Source: Sphingomonas sp. PP-CE-3G-477 (GTDB lineage Bacteria; Pseudomonadota; Alphaproteobacteria; Sphingomonadales; Sphingomonadaceae). From it: 64,000 nucleotides of DNA. A program made the position numbers and the translations under genes. Of this stretch, positions 59,648-64,000 are shown piece after piece (within the stretch, counting starts at the first letter, position 1; every line of letters begins with the position of its first letter). Under the pieces are notes generated by a model. That model did not search any database and was not told the origin of the DNA. It saw only the letters and a list, made by a program, of their open reading frames with translations. The stretch is taken from assembly GCF_003050745.1 (NCBI RefSeq), contig NZ_QAOF01000002.1:372001-436000 (forward strand). The letters are read 5' to 3'.

Positions 59648-61438
59648 CTAGACCGGTTGCCCGTCCCCGATCGGCGTGATGCGGGCACGGCCTTCGTCGA
59701 TCGTCAGCATATGAGTGTGATGACACAGCAACGATTCGTTGTGGACTACGCTGATGAGCGTCGTACCGGGCATTTCGCCGCGCACGCATGCGTAGAAATG
59801 TTGGGCGTTGTCGACGTCGAGCGCGCTCGTCGGCTCGTCGAGCACCAGCAGCGTCGGCCGATGGAGCAGGACGCGCGCCAACGCCACACGCTGCTGTTCG
59901 CCCGGCGACAACTCCTCCTGCCACATTCGCACGGCGTGCAGGTCGCAGGCCAGAGTATTCAGCCGCGTTCGGTCGAGCAGCGCAGCGACCGTGGTGTCGT
60001 CATGCGCTTCCGGCCGATCGGGAAAGCAGACCGCCGCCTTCAGCGTACCGAGTGGAAGATATAGGCGCTGGGGCACGAACATCACGTCAGTGTGGTCGGC
60101 GAGCGAGACGCTCCCCCTGCCGTCGGGCCACAACCCGGCCAGCGCACGCACCAGCGTCGACTTGCCCGTACCCGACGGACCGACGATTGCCCAGCGCTCG
60201 CCGTCGCCGACCTGCCAGTCGCCGATCTCGACCAGCGTGTCGCCGTGCGGCCGATGCAGCGCCAGTCCGCTCACCGCCACTGCGACCCCCGCCCCGGTCC
60301 CCGCAGCAAAGGCAATGCCACTCGGGCGAACTTGATCGATGACGTCGTCCAGGCCCTTCAAGCGGTTGAAGTAACTGATCTGAAGACCGATAAGCTCGTA
60401 GGACTGAACGAAATAGCCCAGCTGCAGTGCCAGCCGCTGAAACGCGTCGCGCGCTCCCATCAACTGACCGAACGTGATCGCACCCGAGAAATAGCGCGGC
60501 ACCAGCAGGAACAGCGGTAGCACGGTGCCGATCCGCTCGTATATGCTGCGGGTCGCCGTCAGCCCCAGCGACGTGAGGATCACGGTGCGAAAATTCCGAC
60601 GGATTTCGGCAAAGGCCTGCGACAGCGACACGCGCTCCACCGAGACGGCATTCGCCATACCGATCTGTGCGGCGTTACGCCGGACGTGGATCAGGTTCGC
60701 GCGGAAATCGGCCTCGCGGTGCTGTTGGCGCATCGAGGCGCGGATAAACGGCCGGCCGACCTTGATCGCGATGAGCGCGCTGACCAGCGCATAGGCGACC
60801 GCATACCAGACGGTGCTGCCCGGTATTGACACCGCAGTGCCGAACGCGGTGAAGCGCATCGGCTCCGCGGTCTCCAGCAGGATCATCGCGAAAGTGACTG
60901 CCGTCACCAGCGATCCAATCAGGCGGAACACGAAGTTGAGCACCCCCACGCCGTAATTGGTGATCCGTTCCAGATCGTCGGCGATCCGCTGGTCGGGATT
61001 GTCGATAATGCGCAGCCGCTCGATCTCGACATAGCGGTTGCGTGCCATCCAGCGATCGAGATAGCACTCGGTAAGATAGGTCCGCCAGCGGATCGACAGC
61101 AGACGATCGACCAGCCCCTCGGTCATGATCATCGCCACCTGCGCCACCAGGATCGTCAGAAACACGAAGATCAGCGCCGAAAACGCCGCGACGTTGCGCT
61201 GTTCGATACTGTCAAAGAAGCTCTGCTCCCACCGGTTCATCCGGACCAGGACGTAAGCGGTGCCGAACTGGAACAACAGCAGCGCGACCAGCGCGAACCA
61301 CGCGAACTTCCAGTCCTTCGACGTCCAGTAGCCGCTGAACATCGACCAGGCATGGCGCCACCGATCCCCGGCGGGCTGGGGATCGGTAAGACCCGTCTCG
61401 CGACGGGCCTCTCCACTCTGGCTCGGCTGTGGCATCAT
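59648..61438 (-). CDS. ABC transporter, fused membrane and ATPase domains (YddA/SbmA-type)
   Basis: A 596-residue half-transporter of the ABC_membrane_2 type. The ATG at 61438 follows GGGAG. Six helices cover about residues 45-340, including FAWFALVALLLFQFGTAYVL. The ATPase has Walker A GPSGTGKST, signature LSPGEQQRVALARVL, Walker B LLVLDEPTSALD and the switch histidine in SVVHNES. SPGEQ in the signature is typical of this family, which includes importers of vitamin B12, bleomycin and microcin-like peptides. It begins 20 bases after the receptor stop, so uptake of the receptor's ligand is plausible. Confidence 0.85.
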   Translation of the reverse strand: MMPQPSQSGEARRETGLTDPQPAGDRWRHAWSMFSGYWTSKDWKFAWFALVALLLFQFGTAYVLVRMNRWEQSFFDSIEQRNVAAFSALIFVFLTILVAQVAMIMTEGLVDRLLSIRWRTYLTECYLDRWMARNRYVEIERLRIIDNPDQRIADDLERITNYGVGVLNFVFRLIGSLVTAVTFAMILLETAEPMRFTAFGTAVSIPGSTVWYAVAYALVSALIAIKVGRPFIRASMRQQHREADFRANLIHVRRNAAQIGMANAVSVERVSLSQAFAEIRRNFRTVILTSLGLTATRSIYERIGTVLPLFLLVPRYFSGAITFGQLMGARDAFQRLALQLGYFVQSYELIGLQISYFNRLKGLDDVIDQVRPSGIAFAAGTGAGVAVAVSGLALHRPHGDTLVEIGDWQVGDGERWAIVGPSGTGKSTLVRALAGLWPDGRGSVSLADHTDVMFVPQRLYLPLGTLKAAVCFPDRPEAHDDTTVAALLDRTRLNTLACDLHAVRMWQEELSPGEQQRVALARVLLHRPTLLVLDEPTSALDVDNAQHFYACVRGEMPGTTLISVVHNESLLCHHTHMLTIDEGRARITPIGDGQPV

Positions 61439-61457
61439 GGTCGTCGCTCCCTCGGCA

Positions 61458-63761
61458 TCAGCGGAACCGATAGCCGACGGACAGCCGCCAGTTACGTGGT
61501 TCGCCGAGCGGCACATAGGTCGGTGTGATGGTCGGGAAGTAGTTCTGCCGGCCCGTCAGGTTGCGTACGCCGACGTTAATGTCGAACTTGCCGATTGCGA
61601 CGAATGCATTGAGATCGGCCTGGAAGGTGCCGTCGAGATAATAGACGCCCAGGTTGTCGACGGCCGAACGCGAACGCCCGCTGATCCCCCCCCCCAATCC
61701 CGCCGTCACCGTGTCAGCAAGCGTGTGGCGATAGGACGAATACAGGCTGTAGACGTCGCGCGGTTGTGCATTGACGACACCGCCGATCCGCGGATCGAAG
61801 CTCAGGAACCTGTAGTTGGTGCGCGTGTATGCCGCCACGATCGACAAGCCGGGGATTGGCTCGCCGCTGAGATTGAAATCGACACCGCGACCTTGGATGC
61901 CTGGTGTCGCCGTATCGAAACCGGCGATGCGGCGAATACGGTTGCTCTCACGGATTTCGAAGTAGGACGCGTTCAGGATCATGCGATCGCCGAACAGGTC
62001 CCATTTGACACCGGCCTCCGCATTGCGCGTCCGCACGTCGGGCAGTCGGATGCCGCCAACGCCGGTGCTGAACGTCGGAAGAAATCCATAGGCCAGCGTG
62101 CCGAATGCCGACAGCTTGCCGGTCACGTCGAGCACCGCGCCGTAATTGGGCGTGGTGATATCGGTCTTGATGCGCAAGGTCGGGAACCGGGCGACCGTAG
62201 ACGAGACGTCGGTTTTGTTGTGACGAACGCCCGCAAGCAGATGCAGCCTCCAGAAACCAAGAAGATACTGACCGTAGAAACCGTCCTGCTTGCTTACCGA
62301 ACTGTTCGAAAAGCTGAAACTGGTCGCCAGCGCCCGCGGAGGTGCCGTCGCGGTCAGGAAGTTGTACGCGAACATGCCGCCGTTGTTCGCAGCGTCGGCA
62401 ACGACCCGTGAATCGACATGGGTATATCCCGCGACGATGTTATGACTGAACGGCCCGGTTTCGAACACCGCGCGCGCATAGCTATCGATCACGTCCAGAT
62501 TGGATGTCTGGCGCACGCCGCTGGCGCTCAGCAGCAGCAGGCCGTTGGGCGCCAGTAGCGCGAACGGCGAATACTGCGCCAGCTCGAAACTGGAAGCCAC
62601 ATGCTGGCCGCGCGCCACCACAGTCAGCCAGTCCGTCAGTTTTTGCGTCACGTCCAGATTGATCTGGGTGGTGCCGATGCGCGTGAACTGTTCGCGGCCA
62701 CCGACGATCGGCCGGTCGAAGGCGGAGTTGAACGGCTGCCTAGTCGCGGGATCGAGCACCGTGTACGGGATGGCGCCAAAGATCTGGGTCGACGTCGAGA
62801 CCGACGCGATGATGTCGGTCACGCCGTTCTTGAAGCGCAGGGACGGCGCGAGCAGGTAATCCTCGTTCCCGCGATAGCCGCCGAAATTGCGGTCCGCCGT
62901 GGCCGCCGTGGCGATGATCCGGGCCGAAAAGCGGTCGTCACTCGAAATCGAACGATTGGCGTCGATCGTGCCGCGGGTCAGGCCGAACGATCCGGTATCG
63001 AACGACGCGTAAAGCCGTTCCTCGGTGCTGGGCTTCTTGGTGACGATGTTGATCGTTCCGCCCAGGCTGTCGCCGCCCAGCAGGATCGCGTCCGGGCCTT
63101 TCAGGACCTCGATGCGCTCGATATTGGCGAGCGGCTGGCTTGCGCCGGCAGCAAAGCTGCTGCCCGCCGGGCTGGGCAGGCCATTGACCGATCCGTTCGA
63201 ACTGAACCCGCGCACGCTGAAGCTGACCCCTCCCTGCACCGTCGCCTGATTGACGACCACGCCGCCCGCATTGGCCAGCGCTTCCGTCAGGGTCAGCGCC
63301 TGCTGGTCCTTCAGCAGCTTCGACGAGATGACCTGCGTATTCCGGGGCTGGTCGCGCAGCGACTGGCCGAGCCGGGACGATGTGGTCGCGCTACGCACGA
63401 GGACGCTCGTTTCCGCCTCGTCGCGCCGCGCGGTCACGACAATGTCGTTGGCGACGGTCGTCGATCCATCATCGGCCTGCTGGCGTGCGATCGGCAACCC
63501 GCGCGTAGCCTGGCGCACCGCATCCGCCGCCGTGCGCGCGTTGCGCACCGGCTTCGACGTCAGCCCGCGTACCGCGTCGGGATCGATATTGACCTGCTCG
63601 CCCGTTTCCGCGGCAATCCGCTGAAGCGCCTGATCGAGTGGCATCGCGGGCAGCGAAATCGATCGCGCCTGCGCCGCTGCGGCTGGCGATATGGAAACGA
63701 TTGCGCTTGCGACGGCAAGCCCGGTCGCGGCGACATAGTGAGTAAATGGCAAACGCTTCAT
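61458..63761 (-). CDS. TonB-dependent siderophore receptor with an STN domain
   Basis: A 767-residue receptor. GGGGGGAA precedes the ATG at 63761, and the signal peptide ends near residue 31 (SPAAAA). Next comes an STN domain (LPAMPLDQALQRIAAETGEQ, then VNIDPDAVRGLTSK) as in FecA-type signalling receptors, a TonB-box-like DIVVTARR, the plug (IEVLKGPDAILLGGDSLGG, TINIVTKKP) and a barrel ending WRLSVGYRFR. The STN domain usually talks to a FecR anti-sigma factor; no fecI or fecR gene is visible within the window. With the ABC protein gene directly downstream, a ferric-siderophore or vitamin-like ligand is likely. Confidence 0.88.
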   Translation of the reverse strand: MKRLPFTHYVAATGLAVASAIVSISPAAAAQARSISLPAMPLDQALQRIAAETGEQVNIDPDAVRGLTSKPVRNARTAADAVRQATRGLPIARQQADDGSTTVANDIVVTARRDEAETSVLVRSATTSSRLGQSLRDQPRNTQVISSKLLKDQQALTLTEALANAGGVVVNQATVQGGVSFSVRGFSSNGSVNGLPSPAGSSFAAGASQPLANIERIEVLKGPDAILLGGDSLGGTINIVTKKPSTEERLYASFDTGSFGLTRGTIDANRSISSDDRFSARIIATAATADRNFGGYRGNEDYLLAPSLRFKNGVTDIIASVSTSTQIFGAIPYTVLDPATRQPFNSAFDRPIVGGREQFTRIGTTQINLDVTQKLTDWLTVVARGQHVASSFELAQYSPFALLAPNGLLLLSASGVRQTSNLDVIDSYARAVFETGPFSHNIVAGYTHVDSRVVADAANNGGMFAYNFLTATAPPRALATSFSFSNSSVSKQDGFYGQYLLGFWRLHLLAGVRHNKTDVSSTVARFPTLRIKTDITTPNYGAVLDVTGKLSAFGTLAYGFLPTFSTGVGGIRLPDVRTRNAEAGVKWDLFGDRMILNASYFEIRESNRIRRIAGFDTATPGIQGRGVDFNLSGEPIPGLSIVAAYTRTNYRFLSFDPRIGGVVNAQPRDVYSLYSSYRHTLADTVTAGLGGGISGRSRSAVDNLGVYYLDGTFQADLNAFVAIGKFDINVGVRNLTGRQNYFPTITPTYVPLGEPRNWRLSVGYRFR

Positions 63762-64000
63762 GATTCCCCCCTTATACTGCCCACGCATTTCGCACCGGCA
63801 CGGTCACACGACCGTCCCGCTTCCCCGCGCGACAGGCGGATTGCTTGTTCCTACAAATGCCCCCGCGGGCCCGGGTTCGTCCATCTGATCGACGACGTTG
63901 TCGACCGGGACGATGTCACCGAACCGAAACAAAAGCTGCGCTCGGTGATCGCACAGTTCAAATCAACAATACTGATACGCGCATCAGCGCCACTTATCGC
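63762..64000. other. Upstream region of the STN receptor, with one palindrome
   Basis: CTGATACGCGCATCAG (63972-63987) is a 16-bp near-perfect dyad, 210 bases before the receptor start. I see no Fur box and no convincing reading frame in these 239 bases. Confidence 0.35.

Noticed and set aside
63840..64000. Start of a further gene at the right window edge
   Set aside because: Short frames exist on both strands, but none has a ribosome site or a recognisable sequence.
1..64000. CRISPR array, transposase genes and prophage genes
   Set aside because: No regularly spaced repeats, DDE transposase motifs or phage structural genes were found; only palindromic repeats and a tRNA fragment.

Overview
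The window looks like chromosomal DNA of a Sphingomonas-like alphaproteobacterium. The DNA is GC-rich, there are four TonB-dependent receptors, several enzymes that are usually cytoplasmic carry export signals, and the palindromic intergenic repeats are of the kind common in sphingomonads. No rRNA, intact tRNA, insertion sequence, CRISPR array or replication origin was seen.

Layout. 1-760: 5' part of a Tat-exported GH127 glycosidase. 991-2274: DEAD-box RNA helicase. 2324-6909 (minus): an iron module of a siderophore receptor translationally coupled to a PepSY-flavodoxin-FNR reductase, with a good Fur-box candidate upstream. 7210-25810 (plus): a long, tightly overlapping run of 17 genes for purine breakdown. 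25814-35119: a LysR regulator, a TonB receptor, a NUP-family protein, 8-oxoguanine deaminase, an NCS2 permease and an exported adenosine deaminase. 35120-36890: a decayed stretch with repeats and gene remnants. 36902-39475: an unusual TonB receptor. 40335-49790: a MacB-like ABC system (two FtsX permeases, a 39-residue membrane peptide, ATPase, HlyD adaptor) next to a divergent response regulator and a frameshifted histidine kinase. 49839-53236: exported proteins of unknown role and a PQQ-repeat lipoprotein. 53400-55050: a second decayed stretch ending in a 45-bp fragment of tRNA-fMet, probably an old attachment site. 55311-63761: a SirB1-like protein, a cupin, an internally deleted DnaE2, a thioredoxin-like pair, an ABC exporter-like protein and an STN-type siderophore receptor.

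The purine genes read as a near-complete pathway from outside the cell to oxalate. A TonB receptor could bring nucleosides or purines across the outer membrane. Exported adenosine deaminase, nucleoside hydrolase, a phosphorylase-like protein and a NUP-family protein could release bases in the periplasm, and two NCS2 permeases import them. Guanine deaminase and XdhAB (matured by XdhC) make urate. No classical uricase is present; an HpyO-like flavoprotein sits between UraD and UraH in the place where one is needed. UraH, UraD, PuuE, the allantoate amidohydrolase and a PucG-type aminotransferase carry carbon to oxalurate, and HpxX/HpxY/HpxZ/HpxW fit an oxalurate-oxamate-oxalate branch. A 28-bp motif, TTTTTGCAACG, 8 bases, AATTCA(A/T)TG, occurs both upstream of the operon and just upstream of the LysR gene; it is the best candidate for the operator of this locus.

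A second theme is palindromic repeats entering coding sequence. One lies in frame inside the allantoate amidohydrolase. Another lies just inside the apparent original start of the second NCS2 permease.
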